A stretch of 41,493 bases of DNA from Thermoproteota archaeon. Lineage in GTDB: Archaea; Korarchaeota; Korarchaeia; Korarchaeales; Korarchaeaceae. Made by a program: the position numbers and the translations under genes. The stretch is from contig JARZZM010000011.1 of assembly GCA_030130125.1 (NCBI GenBank), positions 1 to 41,493 of the forward strand, written 5' to 3'. The notes under the pieces were generated by a model, which searched no databases, had not been told where the DNA came from, and saw nothing but the letters and a program-made list of their open reading frames with translations. Below are positions 6,706 to 15,269 of this stretch, piece after piece (position 1 is the stretch's first letter; the number at the start of each line of letters is the position of its first letter).

Positions 6706-8088
6706 TCATCGGGATCGGGCTACTGAGCGACCGTACTGCCTGAGCCCGTAAAGTGCGGCAGCCGCCCTCTCTGGGGTCGGGTAGATCGGTATTCCCCCCT
6801 TCTCCATCCTGCGAAGTACCTCCTCGACATCAGGGGTTGTAGGGACTGCGGTGGCCACCACTGGTATATTGGATCTCTCGACCAACTCCAGCAATAGCCT
6901 CTCGGTCTTGTCCGGAACCATCCCGGGGACCCCGAACAGGGGTATGAGGAACAGGGCATCATATTCGCTGCTCTCAACGAAGGCCAGTCCAGCCTCCAAG
7001 AACTGCTCCGGTGTTGAGTCGCCGGTAAGGTCCGTCGGATTGCCTACTGGGTAGTACGAGGGAAGCATTTCCCTCAATTTCCTCATCAGCTGCTCGGAGG
7101 GGGGAGTTACCCTGAAGCCCCTGATTTCTAAGGCATCCACCGCCAGTATCCCGAATCCGCCACCATTCGTCAGCACTGCCACCCTGTCCCCGAACATGGG
7201 TGGCTGGGTCGCTAGGGCCACCGGAACGTCCACAAACTCGTTCAAAGTGTTGACCAAGATCCCGCCGCTCTGAAGGACCGCTGCCTGGAATATATCGCTC
7301 CTCCCGGCTAAGGATCCCGTGTGGCTCCTCACGGCCCTGTCTCCTGACGAGGTCCTTCCACCTTTAAGGACGACCACGGGTTTCCTCTTTGAAGCCTCCC
7401 TTATAGAGTCCATGAACTTCCTCCCGTCGGCCACACCCTCTATGTAGGCCGCGATGACCCTAGTGTCATCGTCCTCCGCCAAGTACAAGATCAGGTCCCC
7501 CTCATCCACGTCCAGCCTGTTGCCGTAGCTCACGAACTTGCTTATCCCCCTCCCCTCCTTCCTGATCATCGTGAGGAGGGTGCTTCCCAAGCTTCCGCTC
7601 TGCGTAATTATCGAAACCTCCCCGAGGCGCGGCCGGGGTATAACCTCCTCTGGGAGGAACAAGGTATCTATCCTGTCCTTGGGGTCGAATACCCCCAAGC
7701 AGTTCGGGCCTATCACCCTCACACCATGCCTCTTCGCCACCTCAAGCAGTTCCCTCTCCAATTGCTCATTCCCTATCTCGGAGAATCCTCCAGACACCAC
7801 GATGGCGCCCTTGGCCCCCTTTTCAGCCGCCTCCTCTAGGGCTGAGGGAGTGAGGTCGGCCCTCAAAGCTATGACCGCCAAGTCGATGTCGCCGGGTATG
7901 TCCGTGACCCTAGGGTAGCAGTTGAGCCCCAGTATCTCGTTAGCCTTCGGATTCACTGGGTATATCCTCCCCGGGAACCCTATCTCTATCAGCCTCTTCA
8001 GAATGATGTGTCCAACTCTCTCAGGGTTCCTAGATGCGCCTATGACAGCCACAGATCTCGGCTTGAAGAAGACGTCCAGCTCTCCCAA
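6706..8088 (-). CDS. Acetate/acyl-CoA synthetase (ADP-forming), alpha subunit
   Basis: A 460-residue protein with the three domains of the alpha chain of archaeal ADP-forming acyl-CoA synthetases: a CoA-binding Rossmann domain at the start (SVAVIGASRNPERVG, about 13-27), then two succinyl-CoA-ligase-like domains. The phosphohistidine segment reads RSHTGSLAGR near residues 255-264, so the His that carries the phosphate is present. GGFSEIGNE and ITQSGSLGS are further ligase motifs. The enzyme makes ATP from acyl-CoA, ADP and phosphate, the main energy-conserving step of peptide or sugar fermentation in such archaea. The beta (ATP-grasp) subunit is not in this window. The start is TTG at 8088; no in-frame ATG lies nearby. 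Exact acyl substrate cannot be told. Confidence 0.9.
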   Translation of the reverse strand: MGELDVFFKPRSVAVIGASRNPERVGHIILKRLIEIGFPGRIYPVNPKANEILGLNCYPRVTDIPGDIDLAVIALRADLTPSALEEAAEKGAKGAIVVSGGFSEIGNEQLERELLEVAKRHGVRVIGPNCLGVFDPKDRIDTLFLPEEVIPRPRLGEVSIITQSGSLGSTLLTMIRKEGRGISKFVSYGNRLDVDEGDLILYLAEDDDTRVIAAYIEGVADGRKFMDSIREASKRKPVVVLKGGRTSSGDRAVRSHTGSLAGRSDIFQAAVLQSGGILVNTLNEFVDVPVALATQPPMFGDRVAVLTNGGGFGILAVDALEIRGFRVTPPSEQLMRKLREMLPSYYPVGNPTDLTGDSTPEQFLEAGLAFVESSEYDALFLIPLFGVPGMVPDKTERLLLELVERSNIPVVATAVPTTPDVEEVLRRMEKGGIPIYPTPERAAAALYGLRQYGRSVARSR

Positions 8089-8117
8089 ATTATCCCCTAG
8101 GTAATCACGGGAACACG

Positions 8118-8127
8118 TTAAAATTTA
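8118..8127. promoter_or_regulatory. Palindromic TATA block between acyl-CoA synthetase and nurA
   Basis: TTAAAATTTA is nearly self-complementary and is centred 26 nt before the nurA ATG (8148) and 34 nt before the synthetase TTG (8088). It is the likely core promoter of the whole nurA-herA-mre11-rad50 cluster, giving a leaderless nurA mRNA. Confidence 0.6.
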
Positions 8128-8147
8128 GCAGTCGTGAGTTAGCTGGA

Positions 8148-9275
8148 ATGGTGGTTGAGTCAGGGCTGCCCTTTGAGTCAATAGAGGAGGCATTGATCGA
8201 GGCCAGATCACGGGTGTCCTCCTTTCTCTTCCCGAAAAGCGGAGTGGAAGGTGACGCCCTGCTCTCGGTGATAAGAAGGGAGTGGAGGAGCGGTATAGGG
8301 CGGGGGGAGATGGAGAGGATAGCTGCCATCGATGGGAGCAACAACAGCGACTACCTCACCCTAGGCCAAGTGATCTTCGTGGTCTCAGCTTCCCTCTTCA
8401 TGAGGGATAGCGAGCCTGTGATCGGTAGAAAGTACCAGATAGGGGTGATGGACGATTATCACTACAGGGAGAGGATCTCCTTCTGCCGAGAGACCATGGA
8501 GATCAAGATGGCCCTCAGATCCTTAGAGCTAGAGCCGGAAATCCTGCTCATGGATGGCTCCTTCTTGGCCATGGTCGACAGGGGGTTGTGGTCCACTCCT
8601 TACGGTCAGAAGGTGCCCTACCCCATGAGGAGGATCTTGAGGGAGGTTGAGTCGGCCTTGGGGGTGGATCTCACCCAAGGATTGGTCTCCCACACGCACC
8701 TCATGGACATCTCGAGCAGGATAGAGGAGATCGTGACCTCGGTGCTGGAGGATGAGAAGGGGAGATCTCCCGAGAGGGACGAGGTTAGGAGGGCGGTGGC
8801 CTTCATAGAGAGGTATGAGGTGCTCTCCAGCCTGAACGAACTTATGAGGAGAGGAAGGGGTATTCTGGTGGCTGTGGCGAAGAGATCAAGCGGCAGGCTC
8901 TACTTTAACTCGCGCCTACCCGATATGGAGGTTGTGAGGAGGTATACCAGCCTGGAATCTGGCTACCTGAGCCCGAAGTCAGCCGAACTTCGATTCCCCG
9001 AGTACTCGGGTATCGAAGATACCTACCGGATCACGCTGACCTATGCTAGGCTCGAGAGGGCTACCAACCCGCTGAGGGTAGAGGTGGTCGGGGATGCTGA
9101 TGATTCTTTCTTGGAAGAGCTGCGGGGTTCTCTAGCTAGATACTCCGTGAGGGGGTACCCCTATCACCTTAGGAGGGTACACGAGCTCGCCAAGATAGGG
9201 AGAGATCTCATGTCCCACCTAGCGAGGAACCTCCTAGTTCCGGAGGTGAGTGGGAGGGAGAGAATTGGAGAGTGA
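8148..9275 (+). CDS. nurA: NurA 5'-3' nuclease
   Basis: A 375-residue NurA nuclease, first gene of the archaeal end-resection operon. NurA trims the 5' strand of DNA double-strand breaks together with the HerA translocase. The two metal-binding strands of the RNase H-like core are visible as IAAIDGSNN (about residues 61-69) and EILLMDGSFL (about 135-144), with the catalytic Asp in each. The conserved late His helix appears as YPYHLRRVHELAKIG. ATG 8148 lies at TATA distance from 8118-8127 and has no ribosome site, consistent with a leaderless start. The 3' end overlaps herA by 11 nt. Confidence 0.95.
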   Translation: MVVESGLPFESIEEALIEARSRVSSFLFPKSGVEGDALLSVIRREWRSGIGRGEMERIAAIDGSNNSDYLTLGQVIFVVSASLFMRDSEPVIGRKYQIGVMDDYHYRERISFCRETMEIKMALRSLELEPEILLMDGSFLAMVDRGLWSTPYGQKVPYPMRRILREVESALGVDLTQGLVSHTHLMDISSRIEEIVTSVLEDEKGRSPERDEVRRAVAFIERYEVLSSLNELMRRGRGILVAVAKRSSGRLYFNSRLPDMEVVRRYTSLESGYLSPKSAELRFPEYSGIEDTYRITLTYARLERATNPLRVEVVGDADDSFLEELRGSLARYSVRGYPYHLRRVHELAKIGRDLMSHLARNLLVPEVSGRERIGE

Positions 9276-10866
9276 CGTTTTGGGAAGAATTGCTCCCAAC
9301 TCTACGCCCGTGCAGGCCGAGATGATAGCCTATGCTGGTGTGGTGCCTAGGGTGGGGGACTACGTTGTGATAGACAGCGAGGAGTCCCAGCTGCTGGGTA
9401 TGGTCAGTAACGTGGTTAGAGGGGCGTTGGAGCTGGCTAGGAGTGATCTCCTCCAAGCGAACTACTACGATACGATACTAGAAGTGGTGGGATCACCATC
9501 CGACTGGTTGAAGGCGACCATAAGGATGATAGGGGTGCTCTCGGGGAGCGAGCTAGCTGGCCTCCCCAGGGCGCCTCCTCCAACGGGGGCTCTCGTGAGG
9601 AAGGCCCCGGCAGACCTCTTGAGGAGGATATTCGCCCCTCCTGAGGGTAGAAAGGGGATAAAGCTGGGGAATCTCCTGACGAGGGGAGATGTAGTCGTCC
9701 ATTTGGATCCAGATGAGCTTATCTCGAGACATCTAGCCGTGCTGGCCGTTACTGGTGGCGGTAAGTCCAACTCGGTGGCCGTGATCTTGGAGGAGATAGT
9801 CAGGATGGGTGGCGTGGCCATACTATTCGATGTGCACTCGGAGTATACGGGCATGACGTTCGGATGTCCCCACTGCGAGGTAGAGACAGTGGATCCCGTC
9901 CTAGATCCCAACACTCTCACCGTCGAGGAGCTAGGTGGTCTGCTGGGAGTTACCTACGATAATGCACCCAAGCAGTTCATCTACCTGAAGGCCGCTTACA
10001 AGAGGGCAAAGGAGCTCCTCATTAGGGAAAGGCTTGGAGAGTACCTGAGGAGGGCTGAGATCGAAGCTGAGATGGATGACCTCTTGGCCGGCATGCAGGC
10101 CATAATACAGCTGTCCTTAAGGGAGAAGGATTCCGATGACAAATTCCTCATAGCATTTCCTAGCAGCGACAGGGGGAGCGTTGAGAGCCTCCTAGCCAAG
10201 GTGGACTTCGTGAGGTCGAAGTACGGGAGGGTCCTCAGGCCAGCTGCCGGCGAACTGGTGGACCACCTGAACTACGGGAAGTTGGTAATAGTGGATCTAG
10301 GTCAGTTGGATTCGGATCTCACCGACGTCGTGGTGGGGAAGACCCTGTACACCATCCTCATGAGGGCGAAGCTGAAGAGGATACGGAAGGGGTACGAGGA
10401 CTTTCCAACACCAGTCTTCGCGGTCTTAGAAGAGGCTCATGCCCTCATACCATCGGTGGAGCATACCTACACGTCGTCAGCTGCTGCATCCATAGCCAAG
10501 GAGGGCAGGAAGTTCGGGGTCGGTCTGTGCCTCGTCAGCCAGAGGCCCAAGAGGCTCAACTCCGATGTCCTCTCCCAGATGGTCAACAAGATCATACTGA
10601 GGGTCGTGGAACCCGAAGACCAAGCATACGTGAGGAGGGCAACCGAGTTCCTGAGTGAGGAGATGGTCTCCTATCTACCCTCCCTCGATGTGGGCGAGGC
10701 CGTGGTGGTGGGGCCCATGGTGAGGATACCAGCATTAGTCAAGGTGAGGCTGTTCGAGGGGAAAAGGGGAGGAGAGAGCCTGAAAGCCTATGAGATGTGG
10801 AGGGAAGGCTTGAGGAAGAGGTTAAGCGCATCTACCGACGAGTACTACGACTCCATAGGGGGGTAA
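9265..10866 (+). CDS. herA: HerA bipolar DNA translocase
   Basis: A hexameric FtsK-like ATPase of about 533 residues that pumps DNA for NurA. An N-terminal HAS-barrel (about 1-110) is followed by the DUF87 motor: Walker A AVTGGGKSN (about 160-170), Walker B with the glutamates of VLEEAHALIP (about 385), and the sensor/arginine-finger stretch FGVGLCLVSQRPKRL, then KIILRVVEPED. GTG 9250 is also in frame, but TTG 9265 has GGAGG seven nt upstream, so I prefer it. The overlap with nurA and the 2-nt gap to mre11 show one transcript with coupled translation. No unusual insertion is visible. Confidence 0.95.
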   Translation: MESDVLGRIAPNSTPVQAEMIAYAGVVPRVGDYVVIDSEESQLLGMVSNVVRGALELARSDLLQANYYDTILEVVGSPSDWLKATIRMIGVLSGSELAGLPRAPPPTGALVRKAPADLLRRIFAPPEGRKGIKLGNLLTRGDVVVHLDPDELISRHLAVLAVTGGGKSNSVAVILEEIVRMGGVAILFDVHSEYTGMTFGCPHCEVETVDPVLDPNTLTVEELGGLLGVTYDNAPKQFIYLKAAYKRAKELLIRERLGEYLRRAEIEAEMDDLLAGMQAIIQLSLREKDSDDKFLIAFPSSDRGSVESLLAKVDFVRSKYGRVLRPAAGELVDHLNYGKLVIVDLGQLDSDLTDVVVGKTLYTILMRAKLKRIRKGYEDFPTPVFAVLEEAHALIPSVEHTYTSSAAASIAKEGRKFGVGLCLVSQRPKRLNSDVLSQMVNKIILRVVEPEDQAYVRRATEFLSEEMVSYLPSLDVGEAVVVGPMVRIPALVKVRLFEGKRGGESLKAYEMWREGLRKRLSASTDEYYDSIGG

Positions 10867-10868
10867 AC

Positions 10869-12056
10869 TTGAGGATAGTCCATATGTCCGATAACCACCT
10901 CGGGAAGGCCCAGTTCCATCTGGCCGAGAGGGAGGAGGACCTCTACAAGGCGTTCGACATGGCTGTGGATCTGGCGCTCCAGCAGGACCCCGATCTGGTG
11001 ATACATACCGGAGACCTCTTCGACAGCTACAGGCCCCATCCCAGGGCCTTCGTTAGGGCCTTCGAGGGCTTGCTGAGGATAGTGGAGAGGGACATCCCCA
11101 TCGCGATAATAGAGGGGAACCACGAACTGGGACCGGATACCGTCAGGAGGAGGATGGCCTCACCTCTGATAAACCTGAGGAAGCTCTTCGAGAGGTTAGG
11201 GTACGGGAAGCTTTTCGTGAGGCTGGGGCCCGGCGCGGCTAGGATCGGTGATGTAGTGGTGGCCGGCGCCCCCTACGCCAGCAGGGGAGTCAAGATAGCT
11301 GATACGGTAGAGAGCTTAGATAGGAAAGCCAAGAATCTCTGTGAGAGCTGCCCCAAGGTCTTGATGCTCCATCAGGGCGTGAGAGGGATGATAAAAGCCA
11401 TCTACCCGGAGGTCGATTTCTCTGAGATAGCCAAGAGCTCCTTCGACTACGTGGCCATGGGTCACTACCATAATAAGGTGGTCAGGAGGAGTGGTAAAAG
11501 GGTATTCGCCTATTCGGGATCCACGGAGGTCATAGAGACTAGGGAGATCCCCCTAGCTGGAGAGGGGAAGTACGTGCTTTCCGTGAAGATCGACAAGGAC
11601 TGCATCGAAATGGAGGAGCTGAGGTTGAGGACCAGGCCCTTCCTATACTTCTCAGAGACCCTGAACAATACCCAAGACCTATACGTCCTGATAGAGGGAT
11701 TGAAAAATCAGTTAACGTCCCAAGAGTTCGATAGAAGGCCCGTGGTGTATGGAAAGCTCTCGTTGAAGGGAGACGTGAGGCCGGGCATGCCTACCCTCGA
11801 GATCAGGAGGGCTCTGATGGACCTCTCCCTCTACGTGATCGTCAGGGAGAGCAGGATCACTGAGGAGGGTGAGGACAAGGACCTCCTCACCGGAGTTGGC
11901 TTGGAGGAGCTGGTCCAGAACGCAGTAGCATCCCTAGATCTGGACGAAGGGGTAAGATCTTTGGCCCTGAGGATATTCGATCTTTGGTACAGGGAGGGCA
12001 AGAGGGGGGAGGCGTTCGTCAAGGGAGTCCTCGGCCTCATGGAGGAGGGATCATGA
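10869..12056 (+). CDS. mre11: Mre11 nuclease
   Basis: A 395-residue calcineurin-like phosphoesterase, the nuclease subunit of the Mre11-Rad50 complex that opens DNA ends before HerA-NurA resection. The phosphoesterase motifs appear in order: SDNHLGK, HTGDLFDS, EGNHE, LMLHQG and GHYHNK, supplying the two-metal site. The frame is open upstream to 10797, but Mre11 proteins begin directly with the RIVHMSDNHLG-type strand. The TTG at 10869 has a GGGGGG run five nt before it, so I chose that start just after the herA stop. The C-terminal region should form the capping and Rad50-binding helices. The stop overlaps the rad50 ATG (ATGA). Confidence 0.95.
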   Translation: MRIVHMSDNHLGKAQFHLAEREEDLYKAFDMAVDLALQQDPDLVIHTGDLFDSYRPHPRAFVRAFEGLLRIVERDIPIAIIEGNHELGPDTVRRRMASPLINLRKLFERLGYGKLFVRLGPGAARIGDVVVAGAPYASRGVKIADTVESLDRKAKNLCESCPKVLMLHQGVRGMIKAIYPEVDFSEIAKSSFDYVAMGHYHNKVVRRSGKRVFAYSGSTEVIETREIPLAGEGKYVLSVKIDKDCIEMEELRLRTRPFLYFSETLNNTQDLYVLIEGLKNQLTSQEFDRRPVVYGKLSLKGDVRPGMPTLEIRRALMDLSLYVIVRESRITEEGEDKDLLTGVGLEELVQNAVASLDLDEGVRSLALRIFDLWYREGKRGEAFVKGVLGLMEEGS

Positions 12057-14770
12057 GGATAAAGCGGTTAGTACTGGAGAACTTCGGTCCGCACGAGAAG
12101 ACAGAGGTGACGTTCTCGGACGGGATAAATGCGATAATAGGGGAGAACGGCGCGGGTAAAACGACCATATTGGAGGCGATGGCTTATGCCCTGTATCCTA
12201 GGAGCGTGAGCAAGCAGGAGAACCTGATCAGATCCGGCGCGCGTAAGATGAAGGTTCAACTCGAGTTCGAGCTGGACGGCCGGAGGTACCTCCTGATTAG
12301 AGAGAGGGAGAGGGGAGGGATTTCATCGGCCTCCATATACGACGTGACAGATGGGAGAAGGCTCCTCCAGAGGGATCAAAGTAAGGTGAACAGGCAGATC
12401 GAGGCCCTGCTGGGTATAAGCAGAGAGACGTTCCTCCAGGCCATCTACGTCAGGCAGGGCGAGATAGCCCAGCTCCTTGAACAGACTCCTTCGAGAAGGA
12501 GGGAGGTGGTGGGGAGACTCCTCGGCATAGAGATGCTGGAGAGGATATGGGAGGGGCTGAGGGATGTGATAAGTCGTTTGGACGCCGATCTCCAGTCGAT
12601 AGATAGTGAGATCAAGGGTATCGGGGATGTCTTCAAAGAGAGAGCTTCCCTAGAATCCGAAAGGGAGGAACTGCTGGAGGATCTTCAGAAAACTTCAAAG
12701 GAGGAGGAAATACTAAATAAGGAGATGGAGAGACTGGAGAAAATTAGAGAAGAATTGGAACGCAAGAATCTAAAGTATAGAGAGCTCAAGACTAGGGAAG
12801 AGTCCCTAAGGAGGAGACTAAGCGAGGTATCGAAGCAGCTCAATGTTAAGAAGAAGAGGTTGATGGATCTTGAGCGTGAGCTCCTTAGAATAAGAGATCT
12901 GGAGATCAAGGCCTCCAAGTACGAGGAGCTCGAGTACGTGAGGGGTCTCTTGGTTGAGATCGCTCCGCTAGAGGAGGAGATCAAGCGTTTAGAGAGGATG
13001 CGACGAGAACTCGCGAAGTACGAGGAAAGGGTCTCCTCTTTAAGCATCCTTAGGGAGAAGGTGTCCAAACTCAGCCGGGAAATTGAAAGGCTCCAGCGGG
13101 AGGAGGTCCTCCTAGCTAGCATGGAAGAACGCCTCAGGCAGTTAGAGAGTAAGAGATCTCAGCTAGAGCGCAGGATGTTAGAGTACAGGCGTGAGATCAA
13201 GGATACCCTCTCAAACCTGTCCGAGCTGCTTGGCAGGTGGATAAAAGATCCGGAGGAGGGTGAAAGGAACCTCTCCAAGGAACTTTCCAAGTTAGAGGGT
13301 GAGTTGGACTACTTGGATAAGGAATTAAGCAGTATCGTTGAGGAGAGGTCTAGACTACTTCAGAGGAAGGAACAGGCATCCCGGTATCTTTCGGATCTAG
13401 AGGGGGATGTGGACAGATGTCCCCTCTGCGGGTCCAAGCTGGATCCCGGTTCCGTGGAGAGGCTGAAGGACGAATTAAAGCGGGAGATAGGGGAAATAGA
13501 TTCTCTAATAATGGATAAGGAGAGGGAGCTTAGGTCCATCAGGGAGAGAAGGGAAAACATCTTATCGAAATATAAGGGGCTGAGCTCCTTTAACTTGGAA
13601 GGGACTATCGCCAGGGAGAATGAGTTGAAGTCCTTGGAGAGGGAGATATCAGAGATCAGCGACCAGATTACCTCCCTCAGGGAGGAGACAGTCCCGCTTA
13701 GGGAGAAGGTATCTCGCCTGAGCGCGTTGAGGGCCGAAATAGAGATCCTAAGGAGGGATCTCGCGGAAAGGGAAGCCCTGCTAATCAGGATAGAGGAGAT
13801 TAGAGATGAGCTAAGTGAGAGAGACGTGGATAAATTGAGAGAAAAGTTGAAGAGGTTCAAGAAGGATTTAGAGGAAAAGCTCACGTCCTTGGGCTTGGAA
13901 CTGGAGTCAGTTGATGGGGAATACAGGGAGGCTCTTTCCGCCGTGAAGGAGGTACAAAGGCTCAGAGGTATCCTGTCCACAAAAGACGGACTTGCCTCCG
14001 AGGTAAAAGAACTGGAGAGGAGGAAGCTTGAATTAGAAGGAGAACTCTCGTCCATACATAGAGAGATAGAGGGGCTTTCCTTTGATCCCTCCGAGCTTGA
14101 GATCATCAAGAGAGAGATAGATTACCTGAAGAGTAAGCTTAACTCCCTCACGCAGAAGAGGAGCAGGATTCAGGGGAAGATTGAGGAGATAGATAGGAGG
14201 ATGGAGATCCTCAAGAAGAAGGAATCCAAATTGAGGGAGTTGATGGGGAAGAGAGAGTCGTTAGAGGCCTTCAGGTTGAAGATCCTTAAGGTCAGGGAGG
14301 TCTTCAGCAGAGATAAGGGGATCCAGCCTCTGATAAGGGACAGGGCGAGACCCGCCGTGGAGGAGGAACTTAACATCATATTCAGCTCTTTCAACTTCGA
14401 CTACGACTCCGTGACGCTGGATGATGACTTCACGCCAAGCCTGAAGCGGGGAAGAACGGTGTTCTCTTTCGACAGGTTAAGCGGTGGGGAGAAGATATCC
14501 CTTGCCTTGGCGTTAAGGCTGGCGATAACCCGATTTCTCATGATGTCGAAGGTAGAGACATTCCTCCTAGACGAGCCGACCATTCACCTAGACGAGGAGA
14601 GGATCGATGCACTAGTTGAGACCATGTCCTCCCTCAACGTACCCCAGCTGATAGTGGTCACGCACTCTCCTAGGTTCAGGGACATAGCCTCCCACTCCAT
14701 ACTGGTCAGCAAGTCTGGAGAGGTGTCATCAGTCGAGGTCGTCGATGAGGGCACCCATGTTAGTGATTAA
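12053..14770 (+). CDS. rad50: Rad50 SMC-like ATPase
   Basis: A 905-residue SMC-family ATPase. Walker A GENGAGKT is at residues 30-37 and the Q-loop region YVRQGEIAQ at about 138. Two long heptad-rich coiled coils (about 180-440 and 470-740) are joined by a zinc hook CPLC at about 455-458, which dimerises Rad50 through shared zinc. The ABC signature LSGGEK lies near 809 and Walker B FLLDEPTIHLDEE near 836. It tethers DNA ends and drives Mre11 by ATP-dependent closure. The frame extends upstream to 11984, but ATG 12053 has GGAGGAGG seven nt before it and gives the canonical start MRIKRLVLENFG. Confidence 0.97.
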   Translation: MRIKRLVLENFGPHEKTEVTFSDGINAIIGENGAGKTTILEAMAYALYPRSVSKQENLIRSGARKMKVQLEFELDGRRYLLIRERERGGISSASIYDVTDGRRLLQRDQSKVNRQIEALLGISRETFLQAIYVRQGEIAQLLEQTPSRRREVVGRLLGIEMLERIWEGLRDVISRLDADLQSIDSEIKGIGDVFKERASLESEREELLEDLQKTSKEEEILNKEMERLEKIREELERKNLKYRELKTREESLRRRLSEVSKQLNVKKKRLMDLERELLRIRDLEIKASKYEELEYVRGLLVEIAPLEEEIKRLERMRRELAKYEERVSSLSILREKVSKLSREIERLQREEVLLASMEERLRQLESKRSQLERRMLEYRREIKDTLSNLSELLGRWIKDPEEGERNLSKELSKLEGELDYLDKELSSIVEERSRLLQRKEQASRYLSDLEGDVDRCPLCGSKLDPGSVERLKDELKREIGEIDSLIMDKERELRSIRERRENILSKYKGLSSFNLEGTIARENELKSLEREISEISDQITSLREETVPLREKVSRLSALRAEIEILRRDLAEREALLIRIEEIRDELSERDVDKLREKLKRFKKDLEEKLTSLGLELESVDGEYREALSAVKEVQRLRGILSTKDGLASEVKELERRKLELEGELSSIHREIEGLSFDPSELEIIKREIDYLKSKLNSLTQKRSRIQGKIEEIDRRMEILKKKESKLRELMGKRESLEAFRLKILKVREVFSRDKGIQPLIRDRARPAVEEELNIIFSSFNFDYDSVTLDDDFTPSLKRGRTVFSFDRLSGGEKISLALALRLAITRFLMMSKVETFLLDEPTIHLDEERIDALVETMSSLNVPQLIVVTHSPRFRDIASHSILVSKSGEVSSVEVVDEGTHVSD

Positions 14771-14787
14771 ATAGGTCCTCCGGCTCA

Positions 14788-15264
14788 TTGTTGGCGGGGA
14801 ATCCCTTGGGCGACGAAAAAAAGAAGAAGCCTTACGACGATCCCTTCGATCACTTCATAAAGGACATGATAGATCTACTCAAGAGGATGGATGAGGACCT
14901 CTCAAGATTTGTCAATGGCGATGTATCCGGCTGGAGCGAGGATCTCCCATCAGGGGGGTTCGATGTGGGATATCCCTCCGACACGGGTGGTCTCGGTGGT
15001 GAGAGTGTTGAGGGGGGAGGTGCTCCTTTGGAGCTGGAGGAGCAGAGGGTTGATGTGATCGAGCTTGATGAGGAGATAATAATAGTCGCTGATGTCCCAG
15101 GCATAAGGAAGGAGGAAATCTCGGTCAGGGTGAAGGGAAGGGAGATCGCTATAAGGGCCGGTGACCTCCACAAGAGGTTCCAGCTTCCTATCGAGATAGA
15201 TCCCAAGAGAACAAAGGCCACCTACAGGAATGGCATCCTAGAGGTGAGGATCTCCAAAAGGTAG
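14788..15264 (+). CDS. Hsp20-like (alpha-crystallin domain) protein
   Basis: A 158-residue protein placed 17 nt after rad50. The N-terminal third is charged (KKKKPYDDPFDHF, then an acidic helix). A Gly/Ser-rich linker (about 50-80) leads to a small alpha-crystallin domain starting at VDVIELDEE. The hallmarks VADVPGIRKEEI and the final NGILEV are present. The usual beta5-beta6 loop that makes the dimer in classic small heat-shock proteins is shortened, and there is no C-terminal IxI tail. It may be a chaperone or a p23/CS-like interaction domain for the repair proteins. The start is uncertain: TTG 14788, TTG 14791 or TTG 14806 (GGGGA before it). Confidence 0.75.
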   Translation: MLAGNPLGDEKKKKPYDDPFDHFIKDMIDLLKRMDEDLSRFVNGDVSGWSEDLPSGGFDVGYPSDTGGLGGESVEGGGAPLELEEQRVDVIELDEEIIIVADVPGIRKEEISVRVKGREIAIRAGDLHKRFQLPIEIDPKRTKATYRNGILEVRISKR

Positions 15265-15269
15265 ATCCC

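Noticed and set aside
12685-14109. Long minus-strand Ser/Leu-rich ORFs (145 and 249 codons)
   Set aside because: They are antisense to the Rad50 coiled coil. Ser-rich, low-complexity composition is the shadow of Glu/Arg-rich codons.
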